From Marinobacter salicampi (GTDB lineage Bacteria; Pseudomonadota; Gammaproteobacteria; Pseudomonadales; Oleiphilaceae): a DNA stretch of 64,000 nt. Made by a program: the position numbers and the translations under genes. Under the pieces are notes generated by a model that saw only the letters and a program-made list of their open reading frames with translations, was not told the DNA's origin and ran no database searches. Each line of letters starts with the position of its first letter. Position 1 is the first letter of the stretch. Where the stretch lies: contig NZ_JAAMPF010000006.1 in NCBI RefSeq assembly GCF_011074795.1, positions 18,840 through 82,839 of the forward strand. The letters run 5' to 3'. Of the stretch, positions 25,287-35,538 are shown one piece after another.

Positions 25287-25868
25287 CTACACGCTCACCA
25301 GGCCAGTAAAGCCCATAAAGGCCAGTGACATAAGCCCAGCGGTGACCATCCCGATGGCCGCGCCCCGAAAGGCAACCGGCACATCGGATACCGCGATGCG
25401 CTCGCGCATGGCCGCGAAAAGAATCAGCACCAGGGAGAAGCCGCCAGCGGCCCCCAGGCCATAGAGCACAGATTCCACAAAGTTATTGTTTCTGTTCAGG
25501 TTCAGGAGCGCGACGCCGAGGACCGCACAATTGGTCGTGATTAACGGAAGGAAGATGCCCAGCACACGGTACAGCAAGGGACTTGTCTTGCGGACCACCA
25601 TTTCAGTGAACTGCACCACCACGGCGATCACCAGGATAAACGTTATGGTCTTCAGGAAAGCCAGGCCGAGCGGCTCCAGAAGATAGGTATAGGCAAGGTA
25701 GCTGCATACGGACGCCAGGGTCAGTACGAAGGTGGTAGCCAGTGACATGCCCATGGCGGTTTCAAGTTTTCCGGAAACCCCCATGAACGGGCAAAGCCCG
25801 AGGAACTGAACCAGGACAAAATTGTTCACCAGAATGGTACTGACCAGTATCAGCAGGTATTCGGACAT
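25287..25868 (-). CDS. rsxA: Rnf/Rsx electron transport complex subunit A
   Basis: Six-span inner-membrane subunit (193 residues), paralogue of RsxE. It shows [20 protein letters not shown] and [16 protein letters not shown], the two half-repeats each carrying a Cys for the intramembrane cluster. It is the first gene of the rsx run and starts 19 bases after the metG stop, so read-through from metG is likely. Confidence 0.97.
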   Translation of the reverse strand: MSEYLLILVSTILVNNFVLVQFLGLCPFMGVSGKLETAMGMSLATTFVLTLASVCSYLAYTYLLEPLGLAFLKTITFILVIAVVVQFTEMVVRKTSPLLYRVLGIFLPLITTNCAVLGVALLNLNRNNNFVESVLYGLGAAGGFSLVLILFAAMRERIAVSDVPVAFRGAAIGMVTAGLMSLAFMGFTGLVSV

Positions 25869-25887
25869 GCTACTTGCCTCTCCCCAT

Positions 25888-27936
25888 CTACATTATCCGC
25901 ATGCCAGGGGTCGCCCCTGAGTCCGGGGACAGGATGAATATATCCTTGCCCCCCGGCCCGGCCGCAAGAACCATACCCTCGGACATGCCGAACTTCATCT
26001 TCCGAGGCTTGAGATTGGCGACCATAACGGTCAGCCGGCCCTGAAGCTGTTCAGGGGAATAGGCTGATTTGATGCCGGCAAAGACATTGCGCTGGTCTTC
26101 TCCGATGTTGAGGGTCAGTCGCAGCAGCTTGTCGGCACCTTCCACATGTTCGGCTTTCACGATTTCCGCGACTCGCAGATCCACCTTGGCGAAATCCCCG
26201 AACTCGATTTCCTCTGCCACAGGCTCATGGGCAGGCGCCGAATCCCCGGGTTTCGCCGGTGTGGCGCCGGTAGCGGCTAACATTTCATCCTTGGAGGCCT
26301 CAAGCATGGTTTCGATCTGCTTCATGTCCACCCGGCTCATCAGTGGCTTGAACCGGTTGATTTCGTGGTTTTCAAGACGCTGGTTGCGGTTGTTCCAGTC
26401 CAGAGCCGCTCTCAGGAACTCTTCGGATGCTTCTGCGGTTTTCGGTAATACCGGCGCCAGGTACGTCATCAAGAGATAGAACATGTTCAGGGCATTGGTG
26501 CAGATCGCCTGCAGTTTCTCTTCGCCTCCGTCTTCCTTGGCCACAACCCAGGGCTGCTCGTCGTTGACGTACTGGTTGGCTACGTCCGCCAGCTCCATGA
26601 TCCGGCGCATGGCACGACCGAATTCCCGGGTCTCATAGAATTGCGCAATCTCGTCCCCCGCGGATACAAAAGCCGCCAGCTTTTCAGCCTCGGTTACGGA
26701 CCCCAGCCGGCCATCAAATTTCTTGGTAATGAAGCCGGCACAACGGCTGGCAATATTGACCACTTTGCCCACCAGGTCCGCATTCACCCGCAGGGCGAAA
26801 TCCTCAAGGTTGAGGTCCATATCGTCGACACTGCCGGTCAGCTTGGCGGCAAAGTAATATCGCAGATACTCGGGGTCCAGGTGGTCCAGGTAGGTTCGTG
26901 CCATGATGAAAGTGCCGCGGGACTTGGACATCTTCTTACCGTTGACGGTCACAAAGCCATGGGCGTAGACGGCAGTTGGCGTGCGAAAGCCCGCACTGTG
27001 GAGCATGGCCGGCCAGAACAGGGCATGGAAGTTGATAATGTCCTTGCCGATGAAATGGTAGACCTCTGCGGTGGAATCCGCATTCCAGAAATGATCGAAA
27101 TCGATGCCCTCCCGGTCGCACAGGTTCTTGAAACTGGCCAGGTAGCCGATGGGGGCGTCCAGCCAGACATAGAAATACTTGCCTGGTGCGTCGGGTATCT
27201 CAAACCCGAAATAGGGCGCATCGCGGCTGATGTCCCACTCCTGCAACCCGGCATCCAGCCACTCGGCCAGTTTGTTGGCAACCTGGGGCTGGAGAGTACC
27301 GCTGCGGGTCCACTGCTTCAGGAAGTCAGAAAATTCGGGCAACCGGAAAAAGTAATGTTCAGACTCTTTTTCGATGGGCGTGGCGCCTGAGACAGCCGAC
27401 CGGGGGCTGATCAGCTCAGCAGGCGTGTAGGTTGCGCCACAGGCTTCGCAGTTATCGCCATACTGGTCTTCGGTTTTACACTTGGGGCAGGTGCCCTTGA
27501 TAAACCGATCAGCCAGGAACATGTTTTTTTCAGGGTCGAAAGACTGGGTGATCTTACGGGTCGCAATATGGCCGTTTTCCTGGAGTTGCCGATAGATGTA
27601 CTCGGAAAACGTCCGGTTTTCCTGAGAATGGGTGGAGTAATAGTTGTCGAATCGAATGTGGAAACCGCTGAAGTCCTGCTGGTGCTCCTGGTTGATCCGG
27701 GCAATCAGGGCTTCTGAGGTAATGCCTTCCCGCTCTGCCCGGAGCATAATGGCTGTGCCATGGGCGTCATCAGCGCAGACGTAATGGCAGTTCTGACCGC
27801 GAAGCTTCTGGTAACGGACCCAAATGTCGGTCTGGATATACTCCAGCAGGTGCCCCAGGTGAATGGGCCCGTTGGCATAGGGCAGGGCGCTGGTCACCAG
27901 GATGTCGCGCTGTTTCAGTGCACTCGCTTGGGTCAT
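25888..27936 (-). CDS. metG: Methionyl-tRNA synthetase
   Basis: Class I synthetase that charges initiator and elongator Met-tRNA; 682 residues from the ATG at 27936 ([20 protein letters not shown]). The HIGH motif appears as HLGH, the zinc knuckle as [17 protein letters not shown], and the KMSKS loop as [11 protein letters not shown]. The C-terminal appended tRNA-binding/dimerisation OB fold is present ([20 protein letters not shown]). A 23-codon upstream extension of the frame is not family-like. It is divergent from mrp, as in E. coli. Confidence 0.97.
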   Translation of the reverse strand: MTQASALKQRDILVTSALPYANGPIHLGHLLEYIQTDIWVRYQKLRGQNCHYVCADDAHGTAIMLRAEREGITSEALIARINQEHQQDFSGFHIRFDNYYSTHSQENRTFSEYIYRQLQENGHIATRKITQSFDPEKNMFLADRFIKGTCPKCKTEDQYGDNCEACGATYTPAELISPRSAVSGATPIEKESEHYFFRLPEFSDFLKQWTRSGTLQPQVANKLAEWLDAGLQEWDISRDAPYFGFEIPDAPGKYFYVWLDAPIGYLASFKNLCDREGIDFDHFWNADSTAEVYHFIGKDIINFHALFWPAMLHSAGFRTPTAVYAHGFVTVNGKKMSKSRGTFIMARTYLDHLDPEYLRYYFAAKLTGSVDDMDLNLEDFALRVNADLVGKVVNIASRCAGFITKKFDGRLGSVTEAEKLAAFVSAGDEIAQFYETREFGRAMRRIMELADVANQYVNDEQPWVVAKEDGGEEKLQAICTNALNMFYLLMTYLAPVLPKTAEASEEFLRAALDWNNRNQRLENHEINRFKPLMSRVDMKQIETMLEASKDEMLAATGATPAKPGDSAPAHEPVAEEIEFGDFAKVDLRVAEIVKAEHVEGADKLLRLTLNIGEDQRNVFAGIKSAYSPEQLQGRLTVMVANLKPRKMKFGMSEGMVLAAGPGGKDIFILSPDSGATPGMRIM

Positions 27937-28074
27937 GTTGATGTCCGAACCTTGATCAGGGGTGGTTATGGTCAGAAGCGGGCACAGATGATACCTTCCG
28001 GGCAACTTTTTTTCATCTGAACGGCGCGCTTTTCCGCCCCGGCGGCCGCACTTTTTACATCAATGGAGCATTCC

Positions 28075-29172
28075 ATGACGCAGATTTCTCAGCAGGCGGT
28101 CGAGTCCGCCATCCGTCAGTACCGGGACCCCTACCTGGAACTGGATCTCTACGAGCTGAAAGCTGTCCGGTCGCTCGCTATAGAAGCGGACCTGGTCAAG
28201 CTTGAAGTTGAGCTGCCCTATGCTTCCGCAGGTATTTCGGGGGCACTGAGAGAGCTTGTGACTAACGCAGTGGAAAACGTGCCGGGCGTGGCCGGAGTTC
28301 AGGTCAACGTCAGCCAGGCCATCCGCGCTCACCAGGCCCAGAAGAACCTGCAATCGATCGCTGGGGTAAAAAACATTATTGCGGTGGCATCGGGCAAGGG
28401 CGGAGTGGGTAAATCCACCACCGCTGTCAATCTCGCCCTTGCCCTGAGTTCCGAAGGTGCCCGGGTCGGCGTGCTGGATGCGGATATCTACGGTCCCAGT
28501 GTCGGAATGATGCTTGGCATTCCCGAAGGCCAGAAACCTGACACGAAGGACGGAAAGTGGTTTATTCCAGTCCCTGCCCATGGCGTTCAGGCCATGTCGA
28601 TGGCCTTTTTGGTTAACGACAAGACACCAATGGTCTGGCGCGGGCCGATGGTCAGTGGCGCGGTTCAGCAATTGCTGACCCAGACCCTCTGGGACGATTT
28701 GGACTATCTGATTGTCGACATGCCACCGGGAACCGGCGACATTCAGCTCACTCTGGCACAGAAAGTACCGGTAACCGGAGCCGTTATCGTCACCACGCCC
28801 CAGGACATAGCCCTGCTGGACTGCAAGAAGGGGATCGAGATGTTCCGGAAAGTGGAAATCCCCGTGTTGGGCGTAGTCGAGAACATGAGCGTTCACATCT
28901 GCAGCAACTGCGGCCATGAGGAACCGTTGTTCGGAGCGGGGGGTGGCGAGCGGGTAGCTAAGGATTACGACACAACGCTGCTTGGCCAGTTACCGTTGCA
29001 TATGACCATTCGGGAGCAGACCGATAGCGGTAACCCCTCGGTTGTGGCAGAACCGGATTCGGAGGTGGCTCGCCGCTACCGTGATATCGCACGCAGAGTT
29101 AGTGCTACGCTTTCCCAGAGAGCCCGGAATCTGTCATCTCCGATCCCCAGCTTTTCAGTAAGCGATGACTGA
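28075..29172 (+). CDS. mrp: Iron-sulfur cluster carrier ATPase Mrp/ApbC
   Basis: P-loop NTPase that carries and delivers Fe-S clusters. A short N-terminal MIP18-like (DUF59) domain is followed by the deviant Walker A VASGKGGVGKSTTAVNLA, DADIYGPSVGMMLG, and DYLIVDMPPGTGDIQLTL. The cluster-binding CxxC is in CSNCGHEEPLF. The ATG at 28075 has GGAG six bases upstream and gives 365 residues; an ATG at 28063 lacks such a site. Divergent from metG and ends near a convergent-gene hairpin. Confidence 0.95.
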   Translation: MTQISQQAVESAIRQYRDPYLELDLYELKAVRSLAIEADLVKLEVELPYASAGISGALRELVTNAVENVPGVAGVQVNVSQAIRAHQAQKNLQSIAGVKNIIAVASGKGGVGKSTTAVNLALALSSEGARVGVLDADIYGPSVGMMLGIPEGQKPDTKDGKWFIPVPAHGVQAMSMAFLVNDKTPMVWRGPMVSGAVQQLLTQTLWDDLDYLIVDMPPGTGDIQLTLAQKVPVTGAVIVTTPQDIALLDCKKGIEMFRKVEIPVLGVVENMSVHICSNCGHEEPLFGAGGGERVAKDYDTTLLGQLPLHMTIREQTDSGNPSVVAEPDSEVARRYRDIARRVSATLSQRARNLSSPIPSFSVSDD

Positions 29173-29186
29173 ACCCGGAATATCAA

Positions 29187-29215
29187 TAAGAAAAGGGCAG
29201 GAGATGCCTGCCCTT
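29187..29215 (-). terminator. Terminator between mrp and the outer-membrane protein gene
   Basis: AAGGGCAGG (29193-29201) and CCTGCCCTT (29207-29215) form a perfect nine-pair stem with a five-base loop. Read on the minus strand, the stem is followed by TTTCTTATTG, so it best serves the minus-strand outer-membrane gene; it may also end mrp transcripts. Confidence 0.75.
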
Positions 29216-29246
29216 CAGATTGCCGGAGAAATGACTACTTGCGGAC

Positions 29247-29819
29247 CTAGAAAGTATAGCGAGCGCCGACCCGGGCGGTATCGAATTCAGGTCCGTCGTT
29301 GGTGACCTGGCCGTTGAAGTCGTCCTCGTCGATATCCACGTTGTAGCGATTGTATTCTGCAAAGGCTGTCAGGCTGTGAGTAACACGGAAGTCGATGCCT
29401 GCGCCTACAAACGGTGAAACTTCGTCATAGGTTTCGTCTTCGTCAAACGCATCAACATCAAGGGCTGAGGCGAAAGCGCCAACCTTGCCATAGACGCCAA
29501 AACTGTCCGTTACCGGAAAACGTCCCCGAACGGCCAGGGCCAGACCTTTAAGCTCTGATTCCACATCGTCTTCACCGAACTTGCCAAAATCCACGTAGTC
29601 CGCTTCCAGGGCCCAGAACTGGTTGAACTGGTAACCCGCTGAGAGGCCGTACAGGTCGTTGTCATCGTCGAACTCGCCACCGTGGGATTTATAGCCACCG
29701 TAGCTTGCGCCCAGGAAGAATCCTGCGGTGTCACGGTCGGTTTGGGCAACAGCGAGTGGGGCTGAAAAAGCAGTAGCCGTCAGCAGGGTGGCACAGGCAA
29801 GCTTGCGTTTGTAATCCAT
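29247..29819 (-). CDS. Small outer-membrane beta-barrel protein (OmpW/OmpA-like porin family fold)
   Basis: A 190-residue exported protein. The start MDYKRKLACATLLTATAFSA has a clear signal peptide with cleavage expected at LAVAQ-TD. The mature part alternates hydrophobic and polar residues as in an eight-strand barrel (FFLGASYGGY, YGLSAGYQFNQFWALEADYV, LTAFAEYNRYNV) and ends in ARVGARYTF, whose terminal Phe is the BAM recognition signal. It is very acidic in the loops (FDEDETYDEV, DIDEDDFNG), in line with a salt-loving host. The substrate, if any, is unknown. GGAG precedes the chosen ATG. Confidence 0.82.
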   Translation of the reverse strand: MDYKRKLACATLLTATAFSAPLAVAQTDRDTAGFFLGASYGGYKSHGGEFDDDNDLYGLSAGYQFNQFWALEADYVDFGKFGEDDVESELKGLALAVRGRFPVTDSFGVYGKVGAFASALDVDAFDEDETYDEVSPFVGAGIDFRVTHSLTAFAEYNRYNVDIDEDDFNGQVTNDGPEFDTARVGARYTF

Positions 29820-30017
29820 AACAATGATCTCCGTAGTCGTGCTTGATGTCAGTCGAGCTTGGTGTCCATTCTGATCCATGTGTTCTCAAGGCGATGGACC
29901 ATTGAGGACAACCCTACACCGATCGTTTTCGCCTCGGGGTTAAGACCGCAATAAAGAGTCGTAATGATTCGGAAGGATCGTCCAGGGCAAGCGGGGGTCG
30001 TGTCTCAGGCGGATCTT

Positions 30018-30046
30018 TTGTATTCACTTCGCGCTGGCGTTAAGAT
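30018..30046 (+). promoter_or_regulatory. Probable sigma-70 promoter of dcd
   Basis: TTGTAT (30018-30023) and TAAGAT (30041-30046) are separated by 17 bases, 50 bases upstream of the dcd ATG. Confidence 0.6.
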
Positions 30047-30096
30047 ACGCGTCCGCCGTTCGGCACACTTCCTGACTTCATGATGAGACTGCACTG

Positions 30097-30663
30097 ATGA
30101 CTATTAAATCCGACAGATGGATCCGGCGTATGGCCCAGGAGCACGGCATGATTGAGCCATTTGAGCCAGGTCAGGTGCGTGAGTCCTCCAAGGGTCGGGT
30201 GATCTCTTATGGTACGTCCAGCTATGGCTATGACGTTCGTTGCAGCAACGAATTCAAGATTTTCACCAACGTACACTCCGCCACGGTTGACCCGAAGAAT
30301 TTTGACGACAACAGTTTCGTCAATATCAGCAGCGACGTCTGTATCATTCCGCCGAACTCCTTTGCCCTGGCCCGAACGGTGGAGTACTTCAGAATCCCTC
30401 GTAACGTGCTGACGATCTGTCTGGGGAAGTCGACCTACGCTCGCTGTGGCATCATTGTGAATGTGACACCGCTCGAGCCGGAATGGGAGGGGCAGGTGAC
30501 CCTGGAATTCTCGAACACAACCAATCTGCCAGCGAAGATCTATGCCAATGAAGGCGTGGCGCAGATGCTGTTCTTCGAATCCGATGAGGTGTGCGAGACC
30601 AGCTATAAAGACCGGGGCGGCAAATACCTTGGGCAGGTGGGAGTCACCCTGCCTCGGGCATGA
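30097..30663 (+). CDS. dcd: dCTP deaminase
   Basis: Converts dCTP to dUTP, the main source of dUMP for thymidylate in many gammaproteobacteria. 188 residues. Family blocks: SSYGYDVRC, the catalytic-site segment [20 protein letters not shown] (Arg and Glu in the active site), [11 protein letters not shown] and [10 protein letters not shown]. The mrp and dcd pair is a known neighbourhood, here interrupted by the outer-membrane gene on the other strand. Confidence 0.97.
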   Translation: MTIKSDRWIRRMAQEHGMIEPFEPGQVRESSKGRVISYGTSSYGYDVRCSNEFKIFTNVHSATVDPKNFDDNSFVNISSDVCIIPPNSFALARTVEYFRIPRNVLTICLGKSTYARCGIIVNVTPLEPEWEGQVTLEFSNTTNLPAKIYANEGVAQMLFFESDEVCETSYKDRGGKYLGQVGVTLPRA

Positions 30664-30702
30664 TCCTATGATACCCAAGCCTCATCCAACCCGGAGCCCA
30701 AT

Positions 30703-31302
30703 GTGAACGCCAATCAGTTTTTTAAAGCACTGGAGCAACTGAAGGGCTGGCGTGAGTGCGCCTTCCTGCTCGCGCTGGCGGAACGTGGCTTTCCAAATTA
30801 TGTTCTGTTTTCGGACGCTGTTGGTTCCAAAGGCGGCGCTAAAATGCGCCAGATTCTTGACCAGGCATGGGGGCTGCTCCAGCGCGCCAACTCGGAAGCT
30901 GCGATTCCCCCGTTGTTATTAAAGCTGGAAGACCTGACTCCGGATGTGTCTGCCTACGATATGTATGGCGTGCATCCGGCCTATGATTTTTGCAGGCTCC
31001 TGGAACAGGCGCTGTTAAACCGCCTTAACCCCACCAAGCACCGGGCCACGGAAGCCTCCCAGTGGGCAACCGGCACCGTCATGAGCTTTATTGAAGTGAG
31101 TGAAGGTGAGGATCTGGATGAAGACGCGCTGGTGCGTTTGTTTGATCAGCATGAGCTGATGAAAATAGACAAGGCATTCCAGCGGGACATGGTGCTTTCG
31201 GTGAAACGGCAGCGTACACCGACGGAGCTGTTCATCGAAGGTCTCCGGGAGCGCGCAGCCAATGACGGTGTGAGCAACATCGGAATCTCACTGAACGAGT
31301 AA
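30703..31302 (+). CDS. DUF416 family protein (YjaG-like)
   Basis: A 199-residue cytoplasmic protein resembling E. coli YjaG. Recognised blocks are ALAERGFPNYVLF near the N-terminus, AYDMYGVHPAYDFCRLLEQA in the middle and the closing NDGVSNIGISLNE. It seems all-helical with no signal or membrane span. Function is unknown. The GTG start has GGAG six bases upstream; an out-of-frame ATG overlaps it. It sits 39 bases after dcd and six bases before avtA, so the three are likely cotranscribed. Confidence 0.82.
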   Translation: MNANQFFKALEQLKGWRECAFLLALAERGFPNYVLFSDAVGSKGGAKMRQILDQAWGLLQRANSEAAIPPLLLKLEDLTPDVSAYDMYGVHPAYDFCRLLEQALLNRLNPTKHRATEASQWATGTVMSFIEVSEGEDLDEDALVRLFDQHELMKIDKAFQRDMVLSVKRQRTPTELFIEGLRERAANDGVSNIGISLNE

Positions 31303-31308
31303 AGCACT

Positions 31309-32583
31309 ATGAAGCTGTCTGCTTTTGGTCGGAAGTTTACAGCGGAGGCAGGCATTACCTCTCTGATGGATGACCTGGGGAACGCCCTTTCGACGAATGC
31401 AGACATGATCATGATGGGGGGTGGCAATCCCGGCCACATTCCAGAGGTGCAGGCGCGGCTGCAGGGAATCCTAGGGGATATAAGCCGTGATCCGGTATCC
31501 ATGGCGCGCCTGGTAGGCACCTACGACCCGCCTCAGGGCGAGCGGGGGTTCATTGACGCACTGGTGCAATTGCTCAATCAGGAGTATGACTGGGGTCTGA
31601 CACCCGCCAATGTCGCTCTGACCAACGGCAGCCAGGCTGCCTTTTTCATGCTGTTCAATATGTTTGCGGGTGATTATGGCGATGGGCAGCTGAAGCATAT
31701 TCTCTTGCCATTGGCTCCGGAATATATCGGCTACGCCGATGCCGGGCTTGGCCCTGATCTTTTTCATGCGGTCGCCCCGGAGATTACCTTCACCGGCAGC
31801 CATGAGTTCAAGTACCGGGTGGATTTCGATGCGCTTGAAGTGACCGGTCAGACCGGCGCAATCTGTGTCTCGCGCCCAACCAATCCGACCGGTAATGTCA
31901 TTACCGATGAGGAGCTTGCCAAGCTGGAAATGCTGGCTCGCGCTCACGATGTGCCCCTGATTATAGATGGCGCCTATGGCGCACCTTTTCCCGGTCTCAT
32001 GTTCGTGGAGGCCACGCCTCACTGGAATGAGCAGATTGTTTTATGCCTGAGCCTGTCCAAGCTCGGCATGCCGGCTGCCAGAACCGGAATCGTCATTGCG
32101 TCTGAGCCGATCATCAAGGCGCTGTCGGGTATCAATGCGATCATGAACCTCGCTACTGGCAGTTTCGGTGCCATCATGGCCCAGCCGCTGGTGCGAAGTG
32201 GCGAAATTCTTTCCCTGAGCCGGGACGTCATCTGTCCGTTTTACAAGGCCAAAATGGAGAAGGCGGTTGCTGCTTTTACCCGGGCCATGGGAGACGAGTG
32301 CCAGTGGTACGCTCACAGGCCCGAAGGTGCCATGTTTCTCTGGCTCTGGTTTCCTGACTTACCGGTGAGCAGCCTGGAGCTATACCAGCGCCTCAAGCGC
32401 AGGGGCGTGCTCGTGGTGTCGGGTCACTACTTTTTTCCTGGTCTGCCAGACAGTGGCTGGCCGCATCGGCACGAATGTTTGCGCGTTACCTATGCCCAGG
32501 ACGACGATCGCATCGCCGAGGGACTGGAGCTGATTGCCAGCGAGGTCAAAGCTGTCTGGCGTGAGTATCACGCCGCATTATAA
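31309..32583 (+). CDS. avtA: Valine-pyruvate aminotransferase
   Basis: PLP-dependent transaminase (fold type I) that exchanges amino groups between valine/2-oxoisovalerate and alanine/pyruvate. 424 residues, near the E. coli AvtA length. The opening KLSAFGRKFTAEAGITSLMD and MMGGGNPGHIPEV match AvtA; TNGSQAAFF, SRPTNPTGNVITDEEL and the PLP-lysine region CLSLSKLGMPAARTGI are visible. It is followed by convergent DUF3108. Confidence 0.92.
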   Translation: MKLSAFGRKFTAEAGITSLMDDLGNALSTNADMIMMGGGNPGHIPEVQARLQGILGDISRDPVSMARLVGTYDPPQGERGFIDALVQLLNQEYDWGLTPANVALTNGSQAAFFMLFNMFAGDYGDGQLKHILLPLAPEYIGYADAGLGPDLFHAVAPEITFTGSHEFKYRVDFDALEVTGQTGAICVSRPTNPTGNVITDEELAKLEMLARAHDVPLIIDGAYGAPFPGLMFVEATPHWNEQIVLCLSLSKLGMPAARTGIVIASEPIIKALSGINAIMNLATGSFGAIMAQPLVRSGEILSLSRDVICPFYKAKMEKAVAAFTRAMGDECQWYAHRPEGAMFLWLWFPDLPVSSLELYQRLKRRGVLVVSGHYFFPGLPDSGWPHRHECLRVTYAQDDDRIAEGLELIASEVKAVWREYHAAL

Positions 32584-32685
32584 AGGGACTCGCACTTTAG
32601 AGGGATAAGCCTTTATTTTCCGGCCTGGAGTCAGTGTCTTGCTCCAGCATCAGGTCCGGAAATGGGGCCGTCTGCTCTGGTCGTT

Positions 32686-33477
32686 CTAGCGGATATTTGC
32701 TTTGTCTATATTGATCTCATAGCGGGTTCCGTCCGGCTCAACCTGGACAAGCTTTACCAGCAGATAGTCCAGCTCGGGGGCAAACCACATCAGGGTTTCC
32801 CTCTTGCTTCCCTCAGAACGGACCTTTTCGGCTTTTACCGTCTCTGTCTGTCCCAGCTTTGTCTCCAGAACTTCCGTGCCGATGATGGCAAAATGGTCCT
32901 CGTCGAAGTCGCCCTTGTCGGTTACCTCATAGCGAACCTGCTCACTTCCGGCTTTAAGATCCTGACGCAGTTGTAACTGGTATCCCAGGGGGTCCAGAGC
33001 TTCGGGTGGCAGAGGCATGGTGAAGGAATTGCCCTCATATTCTCCGGTAACCGACATCACGTCCCAGTCATAATCAATGCTGCGTTTGCGGTCCTTTATC
33101 ATGAATCCGGACAGTTTGTAACGGTAGCTGATCGGCCGCACCCGGCCGTTTTCCCAGCGAAAACGGGTATGTTCTTCGATGTCTGCAAGGAAGGAGTCAA
33201 CGTCGAATCGAAGAATCCACGTGCCATCGGGCTGCTGCTCGAGGGTTCGCTTAGCAGAACCGTTAATAGCCACGCCCTTGTCCAGTGCCGCGCTGTAGGT
33301 GGCGCTCAACGGCTTGAGTTCTGCCGCGGGTTGGCCCTCGGCATTGGCGGCATCTGCCTGGGTATCGGTGTCCTGGGGTGCTACTTCGGCATTTGTATTG
33401 TCGGCTTGGGCCAGCGTTTGCCAGCTCGCCAGAATGAGCAGAAGAACGCTCAGGGAGCGGTTGGAGTGTTTATGCAT
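32686..33477 (-). CDS. DUF3108 domain-containing periplasmic protein
   Basis: A 263-residue protein with a signal peptide (SVLLLILASWQTLAQA) and a short Ala/Asp/Glu-rich linker, then the DUF3108 beta-rich domain: PLSATYSAALDKGVAING, WRFENG-like element FRWENGRVRPISYRYKLSG, and LDPLGYQLQLRQDLKAG. The domain is thought to adopt a lipid-carrier-like barrel, but no function is established. It lies downstream of purN on the same strand with a 133-base gap, as in several Pseudomonas-like genomes. Confidence 0.8.
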   Translation of the reverse strand: MHKHSNRSLSVLLLILASWQTLAQADNTNAEVAPQDTDTQADAANAEGQPAAELKPLSATYSAALDKGVAINGSAKRTLEQQPDGTWILRFDVDSFLADIEEHTRFRWENGRVRPISYRYKLSGFMIKDRKRSIDYDWDVMSVTGEYEGNSFTMPLPPEALDPLGYQLQLRQDLKAGSEQVRYEVTDKGDFDEDHFAIIGTEVLETKLGQTETVKAEKVRSEGSKRETLMWFAPELDYLLVKLVQVEPDGTRYEINIDKANIR

Positions 33478-33610
33478 AACGGTTGGTCCTTGGCTTACGT
33501 ATGGCGAACCCCGGCGTGCCTGGGTGTCGTTTCAGTGTAACGAGCCTGACCTGCCAGAAGCGTGACAGTCTTGTCATTTTACTGGGTATGTCGCTCTGGA
33601 CCTGATCTTT

Positions 33611-34270
33611 TCAATCCGTCAAATAGAATGGCTTGGGTAGCGGTTCACCATCAAAGAGCACCTGATTGCCGTGAAGCTGGAGGCGCCCTTCGCAGAACCA
33701 GCGCACCACGATGGGATAAAGGACGTGCTCTTGTTGCTGGACCTTTTCCGCCAGCCGCTCAGGTGTGTCGCCTTCCTCAATTTCTACCTCAGCCTGGGCC
33801 ACGGTGGGTCCGCCGTCCAGGTCCTCGGTCACGAAATGGACAGTCACGCCGTGGATTTTATCCCCTGCTTCAAGAGCTCTGAAGTGGGTTTTGAGGCCAG
33901 GATACTTGGGTAACAGGGAAGGGTGGATGTTAAGCACTAAGCCATGGAAGGCGCGGACAAACTCTGTGGTCAGAATGCGCATGAAACCGGCGAGCACTAC
34001 CAGATCCGGAGCACGTCGGTCAATCTCTGCTTTCAGCATGCCGTCGAAGTCTTCCCGATTGTCGTACTCGGTATGATCAACGACAAAGGTTTCAATGCCC
34101 GCCTGGGCAGCTCGCTCCAATGCGAAGGCCCTGGGGCGATTGCAGCCCACGGCGACAATGTCACCCGGGAAATCCCGGGCTGATACAGCGTCGATGAGCG
34201 CCTGTAGGTTGCTGCCGTTGCCTGAGGCCAGCACAATGATACGGGGGTTGGTTACATCGCCTGGAATCAT
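33611..34270 (-). CDS. purN: Phosphoribosylglycinamide formyltransferase
   Basis: Third step of purine synthesis, transferring formyl from 10-formyl-THF to GAR. 219 residues. The phosphate loop is [16 protein letters not shown]; the catalytic Asn and His lie in [15 protein letters not shown]; the catalytic Asp is in [20 protein letters not shown]. Its ATG overlaps the purM stop by four bases. Confidence 0.97.
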   Translation of the reverse strand: MIPGDVTNPRIIVLASGNGSNLQALIDAVSARDFPGDIVAVGCNRPRAFALERAAQAGIETFVVDHTEYDNREDFDGMLKAEIDRRAPDLVVLAGFMRILTTEFVRAFHGLVLNIHPSLLPKYPGLKTHFRALEAGDKIHGVTVHFVTEDLDGGPTVAQAEVEIEEGDTPERLAEKVQQQEHVLYPIVVRWFCEGRLQLHGNQVLFDGEPLPKPFYLTD

Positions 34271-35331
34271 GCCTTGATCAGGCCTGGTTCGTACCGGACC
34301 TCGGCATTAGCCGACCGGTCCGGCAGGCTCTTGATCCGGCCCAGGTGCCACGCGTTCTCACCCAGTGCCGCAAGGGTATCGAGCGCAAGGGAGAGGTGAT
34401 CCGAGGGTACACAGATGACCATGCCAACACCGCAGTTAAAAGTGCGGTACATTTCGTTGTCAGCGACTCCGCCGGCTTCCTTCAGCCACTGGAAAACCGG
34501 AGGCAGGGTCCAGCTGGCGGTATCGATTGCAGCACTGGTGCCCGGGGGTAAAACCCGCGGTATGTTCTCCGGCAGCCCACCACCGGTAATATGTGACAGG
34601 GCGCGTACGTCTACTGTTTTAATGAGTTGCAGCAGATTTTTTACGTATATCCGGGTAGGTTCCATCAGGGCTTTGGCAAGTGTGGTGTCGCCAATGGTCT
34701 GCGCCAGGTCGGCCTGGCTTACTTCCAGGATCTTGCGTATGAGGGAGTAACCGTTGGAGTGAGGACCGGAAGAGGCCAGGGCGATCAGCTCATCTCCTTC
34801 CTGAACCCGATTGCCGTCAATGATGTCGCTGCGCTCGGCGATGCCGACGCAGAAGCCCGCAAGATCATAGTCGTCACCTTCGTACATGCCGGGCATCTCC
34901 GCGGTTTCACCGCCAACCAGGGCACAACCGGCAAGTTCACAGCCCCGGCCGATACCTTCCACAACACTGGCAGCCACGTCGACGTTGAGCTTGCCGGTAG
35001 CATAGTAGTCGAGGAAAAATAGCGGTTCAGCACCACCGACGATCAGGTCATTCACACACATGGCAACCAGGTCAATGCCAATGGTGTCGTGTTGGTCGAG
35101 TTGCATGGCCAGACGAAGTTTCGTTCCGACGCCGTCAGTCCCCGACACCATGACCGGCTCTTTGTAGCCTGCAGGGATGGCCACCATGGCTCCGAACCCA
35201 CCCAGGCCTCCGAGCACTTCAGGCCTGCGCGTGCGCGCTGCTGTGCTTTTGATCCGGTTGACCAGTTCGTTGCCGGCGTCGATATCGACGCCGGCGTCGC
35301 GATACGTCAGGGAGGGTTTCTGTTCGCTCAT
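34267..35331 (-). CDS. purM: Phosphoribosylformylglycinamidine cyclo-ligase (AIR synthetase)
   Basis: Fifth step of purine synthesis, ATP-dependent ring closure to aminoimidazole ribotide. The ATG at 35331 gives [20 protein letters not shown] and 354 residues; the frame opens 23 codons earlier without family similarity. Blocks visible: [45 protein letters not shown] and [15 protein letters not shown]. It forms a coupled pair with purN and is divergent from the DUF2066 gene. I see no obvious PurR box in the divergent gap. Confidence 0.97.
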   Translation of the reverse strand: MSEQKPSLTYRDAGVDIDAGNELVNRIKSTAARTRRPEVLGGLGGFGAMVAIPAGYKEPVMVSGTDGVGTKLRLAMQLDQHDTIGIDLVAMCVNDLIVGGAEPLFFLDYYATGKLNVDVAASVVEGIGRGCELAGCALVGGETAEMPGMYEGDDYDLAGFCVGIAERSDIIDGNRVQEGDELIALASSGPHSNGYSLIRKILEVSQADLAQTIGDTTLAKALMEPTRIYVKNLLQLIKTVDVRALSHITGGGLPENIPRVLPPGTSAAIDTASWTLPPVFQWLKEAGGVADNEMYRTFNCGVGMVICVPSDHLSLALDTLAALGENAWHLGRIKSLPDRSANAEVRYEPGLIKA

Positions 35332-35538
35332 GCTGCTAACCGCCTTGGCTAAAGATAGGCGCGGAATTTTAGCAGGTGCGAAGATGGGGTCCAACTGCAA
35401 TTAGCGGACATTTACTCCCAACAGCCAATAGGGTTGCTGCTCGCTACTCAGCAAAGAGGGCATGGTGTATCCTTAGCGCCATTCCGGCGTATAAACCAGC
35501 GAACGCCTGGAGAATATCCAGGATATACAGGGTGACTC

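Noticed and set aside
28060..28917. 285-codon open frame opposite mrp
   Set aside because: The Walker A and CxxC motifs of mrp are on the plus strand.
32581..32620. Possible terminator TAAAGG/CCTTTA after avtA
   Set aside because: Six-pair stem with a loop of more than 20 bases and weak T run; not distinguishable from chance.
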